DNA from: Actinostola sp. cb2023
Taxonomy: Eukaryota; Cnidaria; Anthozoa; Actiniaria; Actinostolidae
Length of the DNA stretch: 64,000 nt
NCBI GenBank assembly: GCA_033675265.1
Contig: JAUJYZ010001076.1
Span: 62,001 to 126,000, forward strand
Direction of reading: 5' to 3'
In this document: positions 41,122 to 53,599 of the stretch, in pieces
Layout of the letters: each line of letters starts with the position of its first letter
Numbering within the stretch: the first letter of the stretch is position 1
Notes under the pieces: model-generated
The model's input: only the letters and a program-made list of their open reading frames with translations
What the model was told of the DNA's origin: nothing
The model's database searches: none
Program-made: the position numbers and the translations under genes

Positions 41122-42963
41122 GTGCAGTTTTCCGGTTATTTTTCGACACTTTGAGACGCGCCATCTCGAAGACGATTAAAGATTTTTCGATTCTGTCTGC
41201 AACCATGTAATCAGTACTTCAAACACTATGCGGTGGATAAAAAGGCCGACGGGTAAATAACGGCGGAGTTATTTTCGTTCGCGTCAAGGTCTAGTGTACT
41301 TGATGTAGGTACTCTCGATCGAAAGTTGAAGTTGAGATTTGGATTTGGTGACTTACTGTAACTTCTTTGTTTCTCACGCTACTGAAACCAAACTTTCACA
41401 CGATATGTTAATCGTCAAATTAGGTTTGTGTTAGAAGTGTCATCAACTTTACTGCGCATGCGCGGAAATTAGAGCTATTTTCGTATTTGTCGAAAATGTC
41501 GTATTTTGCTGACTCAGCTCTGTCTCTCTTTCTTTTCTTCGAAACTATCGGAGATTCTGTGAATATTTTCTACTCGATAGTTACTTTACGTGCTGAAAAT
41601 ATGGTTCATTTTGCTTTAATATTTTCGATTCCTGATCAATCTGAATTTTGAGTGTCAGCTAAATACGACACAAAGTAAACCGTAATACTGACTTTATTTT
41701 TCAACTTAGAAGACTTCAAATACCCTTGTAGTAAACATTGGTTACTACTAATGTTGAAAATAGGTTGATTTGTCCTTAAAATGTGTGCTTTCGTCGTCAC
41801 GTGACTGAAAGTTTAGGTGTACCTCAAAACGTAAAGTTGTAATCAGTTTTTCATAAAAGCGTTACGCTTAACAGGAAGCCTTAGTTGCACGAGGATAAAA
41901 TTTATACACAAAGTGTACCTTATTAAGTTTTAACGATTCGCAAACTTTAATCTCAAAATATTGTAATACGCATGCGTACGAATTTTTTTTTTGTTCTCGA
42001 GAAAGGCTCTTCCCAAAAATCAGTCTTTAATAACCAGGCTATTATTCTTTGCAAGTGAATAGCTAATGCTATGTTCTACAACATATATGAAAATCAGTTA
42101 TGGCAGAATTCAATTTAGGGTAGAAATGATGCTTTGAATTTGTGGTCAGCGGTCTTACCCCATTCAAATTAGGGTTTCACTTTATACATCTATGCCTATG
42201 ATTGCGTATACTAAAACATTCACGTGTCTTGGCAGTTAGTAATACCAGTGAATGGGAACAATATTGGGTCATTTTACGAAAATGCGCATGCGCTAGAGCT
42301 CACTAAACTTTACCGCGCCCGCGATTTTTAAACCGCCTAAATGCAACTTTTTGAAACAGAATTTTCGCGTAAAGTGCTCAGCTAGATGAAATACACCTTC
42401 TGTGAAAGTTTGGTCAGCTTTTGTATCGACACCAAGGCTTTATTAAGTAAAGAATAGGTCGGTCAGCGGTTATACCCAATTCATATTAGGGTTTGAATTA
42501 AAACTTCCATGCCTTTCAATTGGTGCACCAAAACTTCAACATATCTTAGAAGGGTATACTGCTAGTGGATGGTATTAATATTATGTCATATTACGTAACT
42601 GCGCATGCGCTAGAGTTCACTAAACTTTACCGAGCCCGCGATTTTTAAACCGCCTAAATGCAACTTTTTGGAACCAAATTTTCGCGAAAAGTGCTTGCCT
42701 AGTCGAGATACATCTTTCTGGATATTTTATACAACTACAAGTATGACAGGCAAACACTGTACAAGTTACTGTCTCAGCTAACCCTAACCCCCCAAATCGT
42801 CAAAACTGCACTAAAGCAGACGAAATTATGTGGAGTAATACTTGATACAATGTCATTACATTTGCTAATGTGACATTCTCTTTCTAGTTGTTGCGCTGCT
42901 TTTTATAATTTTTGTTGCTTCCATATAGCTCCTGGATAGTATGTCCATGTATAAAAATCGGCA
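41122..42963. repeat. Element B left non-coding region, periodic TGCGCATGCGC units
   Basis: No gene. TGCGCATGCGC or close variants at 41453, 41969, 42283 and 42600 (spacing 516, 314, 317) match the spacing in element A (513, 313, 326). The block CACTAAACTTTACCG-GCCCGCGATTTTTAAACCGCC follows the last two, and GGTCAGCGGT recurs between units. The region continues after the 11-kb insertion at 53940. Confidence 0.75.
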
Positions 42964-43000
42964 CACGTAGGGCACGCGCGCGCTCAAAAATGCCGGGGTT

Positions 43001-43459
43001 TGATGTAACAGACGCCATATTGGACGGGAGACAAATATAGAGGTCTGGGAACGAATTAACGGTTTTTTCACGATTGCGAAACGGCCAGTTTTTTCGGAGC
43101 TTCGTAGATCGTTCGTTCTCTTCCGATTAATAATCGATTGGCGGCAAAAGACCGAGCTGTGGTTGCTGTTCATTTTGATGTCAAAGATGGCGGCAGTTTG
43201 ACAACAAAACAATTTTTTTCGAGATGTTGCTTTCGCGAGATTTCTTCAATCTCGATATTTTTTAACAGAGGGCATGTTTTGACCCTTGTTTTAATTTTGT
43301 CGTCTGAACTGTTGTCAAAATGAATTTATGCTTGTTCGAAAGCTGAAGCTATGTCTGTTATCGTGTTCTTTTTATTTTTTTGATTTTCGACTTTGATTTC
43401 GCTTGGTACGCGCCTGTAATTTCCTGTTATTTTGCTGTAATATTCATTGAATTGTTACA
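43001..43459. other. Left subterminal region of the 11-kb element
   Basis: Contains GACGCCATATTGGACGGGAG and an ATGGCGGC at 43187; the right end also has ATGGCGGC on the opposite strand at 53847. Nothing else recognisable. Confidence 0.4.
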
Positions 43460-43635
43460 ATGCCACGAGTTAAAGTTGGAGACTACACGAAGAAGATGGA
43501 AATGTCTCTAGCCGATCTCGAGGCTAAGAAGCGGTTGAGGAGAAGACAAAGGAGATTGACCAGAAGAAGAGAAGTCAAAGATCTGAATAAGAAGTTCAAT
43601 GCAAAGAAAATCCAGCTTCAAAGGCTGGATGATAA
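43460..43635 (+). CDS. Small basic exon of unknown gene
   Basis: ATG at 43460 begins MPRVKVGDYTKKMEMSL; the 59 residues are very rich in K and R (RRRQRRLTRRR) with a helical, coiled-coil-like pattern. It ends in AAG followed by GTGAGC, a plausible splice donor, so it may be the first exon of a gene whose remainder I could not find. It lies 500 bases inside the left end of the 11-kb element. I do not recognise it; it could be chance. Confidence 0.3.
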
Positions 43636-43902
43636 GGTGAGCTAGACCTACGCGCGTATGATTTCATATAACAGAATATTATACTACTTATCACTTTATC
43701 AGGAAAAAATATAAGCTTATAGATATCCCTTGTAATTTTTATCAGTTTATTAAGCTTAATTATTTTATTCCCCTATGTATGTCTTGCAGTGATGGGTATC
43801 CTCCTTTCCAGGAACCCCCTAATGTAGGTGTACATGTAGATGAATGATGATCTGTATATTAAAGTATTAACCTTACATGTACATGCGTAATAAATACATG
43901 TA

Positions 43903-43927
43903 TGTCGAGTAGCAGTAGCAGCAGTAT

Positions 43928-43966
<39 letters not shown>

Positions 43967-43976
43967 CAGTAGTAGC

Positions 43977-44049
<73 letters not shown>

Positions 44050-44072
44050 ATAGTAGTAGTAGTAGTCATAGT
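43903..44072. repeat. TAG/AGT trinucleotide microsatellite
   Basis: Long run of GTA/TAG units with occasional C interruptions. The long serine or threonine reading frames over it are artefacts. Confidence 0.95.
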
Positions 44073-44084
44073 TATTGCGGGAAG

Positions 44085-44242
44085 AGCACCGGTCATTTGG
44101 GAACTTGACCGGTCAATTGGGACCCTGACCGGTCGTTTGGGAATGTGACCGAATATGTGGGACTAGCACCGGTCAGTTGGGAAGACGACCGGTCGTATTG
44201 GGAAGATGACCGGTCACGTGGGAAGATGACCGGTCACGTGGA
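44085..44242. repeat. Minisatellite, 20-base units around GACCGGTC
   Basis: Eight imperfect units of about 20 bases, each GACCGGTC followed by a variable 4-5 bases and GGGAA. Single related units recur at about 49968 (GTGGGAATACGACCGGTC) and 50311 (GTGGGAACACGACCG) inside the same element. Confidence 0.85.
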
Positions 44243-45350
44243 AAAACACCTAGCGGCAAGTCTAAAGTAGGTATGTCTTCTTGTTTGTTGAAATTATTCC
44301 TCTTTTTCATGTGTCTATTGAATTTCCACATGTTAAAAAGTAGATATGAAGTTAGTTAAGGGTATTTCACACCAAAGAATCGTAGGGAATTCAGTAAAAT
44401 AACGAATTCAATGAGGAAAAGTGATCTAAATATGAATACGATATTTGTATGTTGTATGGCCTGAATTGCAAAACTAGAAAGCCAACCATTTCATCTACAA
44501 TGTACGTACTCGGAGCAAAATATTATAGATAGCTACGATTGTGTAACACGCAATTTGCTTATATGAATGATGTTTGCTGTGACAAGTGGTATTGTATGTT
44601 CCGGGTATCATTTCATGTCAATAGTGGCGAATCCCTAATTACCATAACAAATTACTGTAATATATTATCCTCCAATATGCTAATATAGCGAGCGGATTAC
44701 ACTCTATAAAAGTAGTTTTGCTTTTAAACAATTATTGGATGAGGTTTGATAATATCCGAAATTATCAATGTAGAGGTAAGTCATTTGCCGAGACATTGAT
44801 AATTCCGGATATCATCAAAACCGAATTATTCAATAATTGTTTTATTATACATTGTATAATAAAACTGGTGTTGAGAGAGTCTTTATCATCTAATAATTTA
44901 CTAATTTGTTCTTCGTTGAATTCTGTAAAACGCGACATGTTGAATTAAAATGACAGCACTGTAGTAACCTACAACCAATCCGCTGATCTACGCATCGGAT
45001 CGTTTTTTGCAGATAACTACAGATAACCACCAGACCGCCGAAATATCGCTGGTGCCCCACTGATAGTTAGAATTATCGAATATCTGTAGGCTCTCGACCA
45101 ATGAGAATACATATACTGAGTGCAATGTATAATAATACAAATTATAACTGGGAGTTTTAGACACAGCTTGTTTCATTTTAAGTTGATCCCAACTACAATA
45201 TGACGTGATTAGACTATTGGTGGCTATTTTTCTATTGCGAATGCGAATTGCACCAGTCAACAAGTAACCGGTACAAAAGGCTGGCCTTGTCGGGGGGAAA
45301 TCAAACTCAAAAAATATTAATTTGTGTGTTATTCTTTTTTCGTTCTGCAG
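44243..45350. other. Non-coding stretch with a foldback repeat
   Basis: No gene seen. A palindromic element at 44722-44844 has arms of about 50 bases (AAACAATTATTG, GATAATATCCGAAATTATCAATGT and complements) around a 21-base centre; it is MITE-like. The rest is A/T-rich. A splice acceptor CGTTCTGCAG ends at 45350, just before the recombinase gene. Confidence 0.6.
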
Positions 45351-48300
45351 TCATTGGTTCTCCGTTAAAATACACGTACGATGAATTATACTGATATCAT
45401 GGAAATGGATCTTTTTGCTCCAATCACCGCACCCATCAGTGATAGATATAGTGAGATGCAGAATGACCAATGGTCAACCTTATGCAAGAAGTATATAAAT
45501 CAATTAATGTTGGAACAGCTTTTTGCCGAGGATGAAGAGTCACTTTCATCATTTACCGAAAAGACTGAATTTCTTATATCAACGTTGAGAGCGCATCATG
45601 CCTGTAGGACTGGTAATACAATAACTGGCATCCCCATTGGAAAGAATAGCTTTGACAGCGACAAAGCAATTGTAATCGAAAATGCCCGAAACCTGTTGAA
45701 GGCAGCAGATAAAAGTAATAGTAAAGGAGGTGATACTGAAAATTCAACATTCTGCAATGTTCAACAGGTCAGTTTAATAAACGAACTTGTAGCTTGTAGA
45801 GAGACCGTTAATAAATCGCTTTTTGTGTTATTATGTTATTATTAGGTTGCGGGCAGTGACGCAAGCAAAAACATACCAGAATCAATTGATGTACATGATG
45901 TTCCTGTACCCTGTACTACGCAGGTGGACAGCGATGGCAATGAACAAAGTGAGGTATCCCTTGTCAAGGAAGCAAACAGAAGTTGTGAAGAGCCACCGTT
46001 GCCTACTTGTGATGGTACTGAGAAGACACCTCTATCCAATGAAGCTAAAGGGAATCAATTCTGCAATGATCAACAGGTCAGTTTAATAAACGAACTTGTG
46101 GCGTGTAGAGAGACCGTTAATAAATCGATTTTTGTGTTATTATTAGATTGCGGGCAGTGACGCAAGCAAAAACATACCAGAATCAATTGATGTACATGAT
46201 GTTCCTGTACCCTGTACTACGCAGGTGGACACCGATGGCAATGAACAAAGTGAGGTATCCCTTGTCAAGGAAGCAAACAGAAGTTGTGAAGAGCCACCGT
46301 TGCCTACTTGTACTGAGAAGATAACTTTATCCAATGAAGCTAAAGGGAATCAAAAACGACCCCTATTATCCACTGGCGAATGCCCTGTGTGTGGAAAAAA
46401 GAGAAAGCATCTCCGTGCTCACATGCAAACACAACAAGCTGGGCATGGGTGGTCTGCTGAACAGTATGAAAAGTGGTTATATACCAAGCAAGCTGAACAA
46501 AGAAAAGACAAGCATAGGAAGCGTTTTTGTCCAAAAAAAAATTGTGTTTGGTCTGGTGTGAAAATTATCAATCACTTAAACCGACAACATGGAGTCGCAG
46601 TGGAAAGTAAAGAGATGACACAACTGAGATCCAGAAGTAAGGTAGTTGGCGGTAAATCTACAACAACTACGTCAACTTCCACCAACAAACGTGCAGCTGA
46701 CGATCAGCATAAAGGAAAACCTGCAGCAAAGAAAACTCGCACTGAGAAGGATGAAAGTGACGATAGTTCTGAGCCCTTTTCACTGACAAAGCACAAGAAG
46801 GCTCTGTATCAGTTAGCCAAATCGATCAAAAAGCGTAAACCTATCATTTGCGACACGGAAGAGGAAAACAATACGGAAAGTGATAAAGAAGATAATCTAA
46901 ACGATGATAAGGCCGAACAATACTCTGAAGAAGAAATACAAGTTCTGAGAGAAGAAGATTGGGAAAGTAATGAAGAGGAACTTGAAAATGAAGAGAACGT
47001 TAATGATGAGAACGATGTTGCAATATATGAGGAAGAGTGTGAAGAAAACCTTGGCCCGCATGGACCAACATCAAAGCCTACAAACATATTCCAGACATTA
47101 GTAAGAGGTTGGAGCCAGCACTTACAGACTCCAGATGGTACAGAAAAAACACCTGCTATGATACGTCAAATGTGCCAACAGGTGGTGACTATTGCCAAAG
47201 CAGTTGATCCAGAGGCCAAAGATCTAGTTATCTTTCTTGACAAAGACCTAGTATACAAACGCTTTTTCAAGGTACAATTGAACCTCAGAGCACAAAACAA
47301 TTCTGAAGGACTTAGTAGCAAAACGCTCTCAGTTTATTCTACAAGTCTTGAACGCTTCCTTACATATGCAACACGAAGCATGCGAGACTCTATGTCCGAA
47401 AGGAGGCGAGAGTCTCTAGAAGATTTAAGAGATGTACAATCTAACTGGCGGCAGGCATGGGGTAAAAACATTGCCAAAGAAAGGGCAGAGTTGGAGTGGG
47501 AGTCCCACAAAAACCTCCCAACTATCAACGAAATAATTCAACTAAAAACTTCAAAGCATGCCCAAGACGTTCGTCAGATGATATTACGGTCATCCAGCTA
47601 CAACCTCACCATCGAGGATGCCGTAGCAGTACGGAACTTCATAATTTTCTTAATCAACACAGAAAATGCTAATAGAGCTGGACCAATTGCAGAGATGACA
47701 TTCACTAATTTTGACGACGGAAGGACAGTCGATAACAAATGGTCGGTTCACATTGTCAACCAGAACCACCAAGACACACGGAGGGATTATTCTTAATTTT
47801 TCAAGTGACCTTTGTCTGCTCATCCGCAAATATATCAAGCACTTTCGCCCACTATTGCTACGCCAAGGTGCCCCCGATACAGATGCTTTATTTCTCAACT
47901 CAACAGGATCCACCTTAACAAATATTCATGTCCACCATGCTCTTAAGCAGTTTGCCAGTAAAGCTGGAACTCTTCGAGAAGAAACTCTCTCTGCGTTTTC
48001 CTCAACGATGCTTCGAAAATGGGTGGTAACAAACACAAGGGACAAGCCCTCCCCAGAGAAGAACAAGCTAGCTAGTAAAATGGGTCATACTAGGACTACT
48101 GCTGATCGCTCGTACAATGTTATAAACAAGTTACAAGTAGCATCAGAAGCGCACGATACTGTAACGAGTCTTATGGATAACCAAGAATCATCATCCAAGG
48201 ATGCGCAAACACACCACTCAGAGGACTCCGTTAGCATCATTTCACCATCAGAGAATGCATATACCGAGGTAGCAACGATTTACCACTCAGTGGTGAAAAG

Positions 48301-48502
48301 ACGCGCGTGGCTAGATGAAGATGTAAAGAAGCTGGCATACGTCTGCCGCAATGAGATCAGCAATGGAAATGTTCCTTCACGAGACACCATTCTCAGGAAG
48401 GTGCGCAGTAATCCTGATACCGCTGCAATGCTTGAGAGGGAGACAGCCGAAAGGACTTATCAGAAGGTTAAGCACATGCGAAGAAATTACAAAAAGCAAT
48501 AA
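45351..48502 (+). pseudogene. Third tyrosine recombinase gene (intron-poor), single-base frameshift in the catalytic Lys motif
   Basis: Three exons: 45351-45767 (ATG 45381, acceptor at 45350), 45846-46076 and 46147-48502; phases are all zero. Order as in elements A and B: N-terminal region, duplicated linker exon, two C2H2 fingers (CPVCGKKRKHL...H...H and CPKKNC...H...H, about 46380-46590), acidic region, core-binding domain (LSSKTLSVYSTSLERF), catalytic Arg (NRAGPIAEM, about 47675), Lys motif NHKTHG (about 47770), LRKW (Arg, about 48010), GHTR (His, about 48086), Tyr (RSYNV, about 48115), then a SANT-like end (RAWLDEDVKKL). One extra C at 47769-47770 shifts the frame between NH and KTHG. Where A and B have many introns this gene has none after 46147. 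Confidence 0.82.
45768..46146 (+). repeat. Duplicated exon plus intron in the third recombinase gene
   Basis: Exon 2 and the start of exon 3 (AGSDASKNIPESIDVHD...) and the introns before them (GTCAGTTTAATAAACGAACTTGT) are near-identical with a period of 301 bases. Linker duplication also occurs in elements A and B. Confidence 0.85.
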
Positions 48503-48680
48503 CTCTAGAGCCTTTCTAGGTGGAAAGTTAACAAATGATATTGATATTATGTCAGATATACAACAGTCGTTGAATTGCTAATAAAACTGTTAAATATTGA
48601 GTGAAGGAATCACAGAATGAAACATTATAATTATAAACCGAATGCAAAAATGGCTGCCAATTGAAATTACGATTGCTTTC

Positions 48681-48748
48681 GACTGACTAGCCTCGTGTCC
48701 ATGCTGCTGCACAAAAGAGATTTCACATGGACACGAGGTTAGTCAGTC
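48681..48748. repeat. Inverted repeat, 23-base arms
   Basis: GACTGACTAGCCTCGTGTCC at 48681 and its complement ending at 48748, with one mismatch and a 22-base centre. Confidence 0.85.
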
Positions 48749-48935
48749 AAAAACAATGACTATTTAAATTTCGGAGCAATTTTTGCATTCGGTCTATAGA
48801 GCTTCGTCTTTTTGCAAAAGTTATTTTTGCGTTTGTTACTTCTGTTACTGTGTATCTTGAATAAAGATGAATACTGATTAATAGTTATTTTTGCGTTTGT
48901 TACTTCTGTTACTGTGTATCTTGAATAAATAGAGG

Positions 48936-49054
48936 TTATTAGTCGGCTAAGCATCTAATACGGCTGTGTATTTTTACGAGTCATTTGGTATTTTGGCGAG
49001 CCTTTAGGCGATGTAAAAATTCACAGCCGTATTAGATGCTTAGCCGACTAATAA
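48936..49054. repeat. Perfect 33-base inverted repeat (foldback)
   Basis: Left arm 48936-48968 (TTATTAGTCGGCTAAGC...) and right arm 49022-49054 are exact complements; pairing continues inward for about 8 more bases with one mismatch. The centre is about 50 bases. Confidence 0.93.
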
Positions 49055-49446
49055 GTTGTTGTTTATTTTTTATTTTTTGTCAAAGAAACTAGCTATTCTG
49101 GTGAAAGAAAAACAACAAATTACAATGAAAACTTGGAAATCTCTGTACGAGCGCGCGCTAGCCAATGTAGAATTCTCGCACGCTGATTGGTTAATTTTCA
49201 TCACACGATTCTGCATGAATGATTGGAAAGCCAGTTTGAAGTAACTACCCAAAATACGGTCCCATATTTCGCGCGTTCTTGTGCATATTTCGTGCGTTCT
49301 TTGACAAAAAAAATATAATAATAGATCATAGATTTTGACAGGGAATCAGCCAATCAGAGCGTGCGTATCATGTAAGCTATATTATAAAACAATTATAGAC
49401 TACTCTTTCTCGTTTTCTATGCGTTGAAATAGTATATTTTCAACTA

Positions 49447-49620
49447 TACAAGCATCAAGAATTCCAGACTTCCGGTATTAATACAAAGGAAAAGTAAACA
49501 CCAATTCTAGACACAGGTAGCCCAAGCTATGTTTTGCTCACTTGGTGCTCACTTTTCCTTTGTAATAATCTCACAATGCATTGCGCGCGTACCGGAAGTC
49601 TGGAACTCTTGATGCTTGTA
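49447..49620. repeat. Foldback element with arms of about 30 bases
   Basis: TACAAGCATCAAGAATTCC at 49447 onward pairs with GGAACTCTTGATGCTTGTA ending at 49620; CAGACTTCCGGTA continues the stem. A short inner pair AGGAAAAGT/ACTTTTCCT is also present. Confidence 0.85.
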
Positions 49621-51186
49621 TTGACTCATAGAAAACTCGAACTCATAGTGTAATTGTTAAACAGTGATGGGTTATTTTTAATAATTAACTTTCAATTGTC
49701 AAAAAATATCTAACTGGCATGGCGAGAAACTGGTGCGCATGCCCAAAAACGAAATATCAAAATGTGCTGTAAAAACGGGTAACTGCAGTTTTGTGCAACT
49801 TGTCGCGCAACATTGTTGCGTTGAAAGTTGCACAGTTAAGATTCACTCATCATCATTCATATGGTGAAAATAAGCATCATACATACTTCACTGTTAGAAT
49901 AGTTTCATCTGTCAATTAAAAAATGCATCTTGGTTGATGATGTCATGTATATCCAAACACTAGTGGGAATACGACCGGTCAGGAGGCACTCTACTACCCG
50001 GACTATAGTTTTTCGTGTATATCTCTGATAAAATCGCAATATTATAATTGATCAATAAATAACTAATACATGTTGAAGACACTACCAAGGACTATTATAT
50101 ATGCACATTTGAGAGTGTTTGAATTGTTATGGTTAAAGTTGTTATTTTTAAAATTTAGAAATGAAATAAATTCTCACACCCCAAACAATAACAATACATA
50201 TTTCTAAATCACATATTCGTATTGAGAACTAGTTACAATACATTTTGTGTGAATTTAGTTGAGATTGGTTAAGTCCTTCTGGACAGTTGTTCACATATTG
50301 GTTATTTTAGTGGGAACACGACCGTTTTCAGTCCTACTTTTAAAACCTTTATTGTGGTACTTTCCCGTTGAGCTGTAGCTCTCAAATTTTCCAAGTCTGT
50401 TAGTCTATCGTTTACCTTTACATCAGTGGTACTGTTATGAGACAAAATGTTTTTTAAGTGAAAATATCAAATTTTATATAATGTCACCTAAAAACCCATG
50501 AAATATCTCTAAAAACAGGTGGAATTAATATTTTGTCTCCTTATTTCTACAACACATACAAAGAATAAAGTTCATTAACCTGTCGAATATTTGTTATATT
50601 CCATTAAATTTTCAATGAGATACTGCTCAGTTCAAATTCGGTCTGGATCCCACTTTTTGGATCTCGGTTATTGCGCAATCGATGACGTCACAAAACCTAC
50701 CCCTCCATTTGTCTTGGCATCCGCAACATTTGTTCAAAGTTTGGTTGCAATTGGTTTATTCTTTCCAGAGTTATTTTAATAAATATATATTCGCACGAAT
50801 TAAGAAATAAATCAACCATATTCCTGCACAAGGCTTAGTGGGCTCGAAGTTGTTTACTCTGTCGCTCATCGCCATTATTGGGCACGCTCATCATAATTGA
50901 CTGGGAGATAATATACCTGGATATCTATCTTCACTGGACATATTTGATCGATCCGTTGTTATGGTAACGTTTAAGATCATATCAAAGTTTCACGACCGAA
51001 ACTTCCGTGTCACGGTGAAATGCTGTATCTTCAAAACACCATGACCAATTTTGTTCATCTTATGCCATCTTGACCTAGTAGGGCTAAAGTTATCGTACAC
51101 CAGTTTATAACCATAAGCCTGTATATCGAAGACAATAATGATTGATATGAAAAAGCGTATTTTGGGAGATAAACGACCGATAATTA

Positions 51187-51188
<2 letters not shown>

Positions 51189-51222
<34 letters not shown>

Positions 51223-51376
51223 CAGTAGTAGCAGTAGTAGTAGTAGTAGTAGTAGTAGTAGCAGTAGTAGCAGTAGCAGTAGCAGCAGTAGTAGTAGTAG
51301 TAGCAGTAGCAGCAGCAGTAGTAGTAGTAGTAGTAGTAGTAGAAGTAGTGGTAGTAGTAGTAGTAGTAGTAGTAGC

Positions 51377-51446
<70 letters not shown>
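51189..51446. repeat. GTA trinucleotide microsatellite, about 85 units
   Basis: Nearly continuous GTA with scattered GCA and AGA units. Valine/alanine reading frames across it are artefacts. Confidence 0.95.
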
Positions 51447-51888
51447 TTTTAGTTAATTATTTACCAATGCCCAGGCTAGTACCATACAATTAAGCTGATG
51501 CCATTTGTGAAGTCTATACATTTTGTATATGTATAGGTAAGGTATACAGGTGTACAATGTTGATGATACTCTCTATAATGGCTTGAACGAGGAGGATACA
51601 ACGTGCATGGTTGCTATTGAGATCAGAGAAACTATACTAACTCTTGCTAATTTTTATCTATATAGGGAAAGTGAGTTTGTTTGATTTGGAGAGCCGTACA
51701 CGTTCCGTTATACTATTGGAGGTGATGCGGCTACAAAATGATACTTGGAAGCCATGGAAATACCAGCACCAGTTGAAAGTTGCTAAATAGGTGTCGAGAA
51801 GCTAAAATCATGTCCCATGTCTATGTTGGAATAATAATAGCTTTAATGATATATTGATCTCTCTACTTGTTAAGCTAAGTACTATATA

Positions 51889-51980
51889 CAATATGAGCGG
51901 CCGATCTGTATGGGATTTACAAACTCGAGCCGTAGGCGAGAGTTTGTAAATCCCATACAGATCGGACGCGAATATTGTAT
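51889..51980. repeat. Hairpin with 26-base perfect arms
   Basis: CCGATCTGTATGGGATTTAC at 51901 and its complement to 51965, with a 13-base loop; weaker pairing extends outwards (TACAATAT/ATATTGTA). Confidence 0.9.
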
Positions 51981-53599
51981 ATTACTTATCGAATCCAACG
52001 ATGTATAAGTGGATGTTTTACTATAATTTGGATGATAGGAAGCAGTTTGGCCGAGAAAATCCAAGTTAAAGTTGAATGCAAATGAGGACGAATCTGTATC
52101 CGATTTACAGATGTCCTTCACGGTAGTGATTTCTATTGTATTTAACTCATTAATTATTCATGAATTCGATAATGTCTCATAGACATGTTGGAATAATAAT
52201 AGCTTTAATAATAGATTGATCTCTCTACTTGTAAGCTAATGTCTCATAGACATGTTGGAATAATAATAGCTTTAATAATAGTTTGATCTCTCTACTTGTA
52301 AGCTAATGTATCATAGACATGATTAATCTCTTATAATTTGTAAATTTATTCCTTGAGAGATTGTCTTGTGCATTACCTAACCCATGAAACAAAATTAATG
52401 CAAATACCAATAATGAATGTGTATGTCAAATTGACCAAAATAATGTAGATTATGAATACTAGATTGTGAGAGTGTGTCTGTTTTTGACTATCAACATTAA
52501 TTTTCATCGGCTATGTGCAAACCACTCTGAAGAAAAAACATGTATAAACTCCAGTACAATGTATACATGAAGTCAGTGAATAATATCTGATTGTAGTTTA
52601 ATTGAATGTCACTAACAGTGAATAAGTAGAGTAAAGATAACAAACTCATGAAAAAAATAGCCTTTTGAACTACATGTCCAATTGTACCATATTATATTTT
52701 TATATTATTATATGTTCTTTGGGTATTAGTGCTCCTGGTCTTCCATTTGGGTGATGGATGTTGTGGGTAACCATAAGTGTTACATTCACCGTAGCTAAAT
52801 TGGATGATCATTTGCCCTGTCGAATGCTTGAGACACAGACACAATCAGTTTCACATTATGGCCATTCCTACTTGGATTGTTGAGTGTACGACTGAAGTAT
52901 TTATTCACCTCTCTAGAGCTGGGGGGAGGGGGGAGGGGCTGGTGGGGAGGAAAGGGTGGGGGGCGCTTAATATAAAAACTTAATTTCAACTCGGAAACAA
53001 CTTCCATATGGTACTACATATAGGAACATGACTTAACTTTGTAATAAAATGCAAGTTCTATTCCATATTCTGTAATCTCTTACTGTACCATATTTATTGG
53101 GGGAGGAGTGGGGGTGCATAATCGAGAGGGGGGTATTTATTTCAAATTTTGAGGGGGGGGGGCTTAATCGAGGGAAGACGCTTAATTGAGGGTGGGTACT
53201 TAATCGAGGAAATACGGTATGTTAAGCCACAGTTTTCCCTCAGGTAGAAGTAATGTACAGATGAAGCAGTAAAAACATACAACCCAATTACATGTAGATA
53301 TCTGTGTAGAAGCTAAAAAAGTGTGAGCAAAATCCGAGCCACAGACTCATTGAGCTTCTACATACATCTAATATATTTTTCAGTGAAATTGTCGTTTAAA
53401 AACACAATAAGCTAAGTAATTATCAACTTTAAAGTTTATTGAATTTAATTTCATTGCAAATTGTTCGTGAAATCTCAACTTATAAACATTGATATTCAGT
53501 GACACTAAATAATATTAAAATGGTACTCAAAACTATATTTCAAAAGCTAGTAGTATAAATAACTCAATGAAAAGTAAACTTTACCATCTGATCGAGTGT

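Larger units (their letters stand above)
48503..53599. other. Right non-coding half of the 11-kb element: foldbacks and repeats, no gene seen
   Basis: About 5 kb without a supportable gene. It holds inverted repeats (48681-48748, 48936-49054, 49447-49620, 51889-51980), a tandem GTTATTTTTGCGTTTGTTAC repeat near 48823 and 48885, a long GTA microsatellite, three copies of a segment CATGTTGGAATAATAATAGC (about 51820, 52185, 52252) and G-rich GGGGGGAGGGG and CTTAATCGAGGG tracts (52920-53215). Confidence 0.65.

Noticed and set aside
41000..41206. Minus-strand frame MVADRIEKSL... as a small gene
   Set aside because: It runs across the Kolobok inverted repeat and TTAA junction, so it joins two unrelated sequences.
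43773..44108. Polyserine and polythreonine reading frames
   Set aside because: Translation of the TAG microsatellite.
51138..51452. Valine/alanine-rich 104-residue frame
   Set aside because: Translation of the GTA microsatellite.
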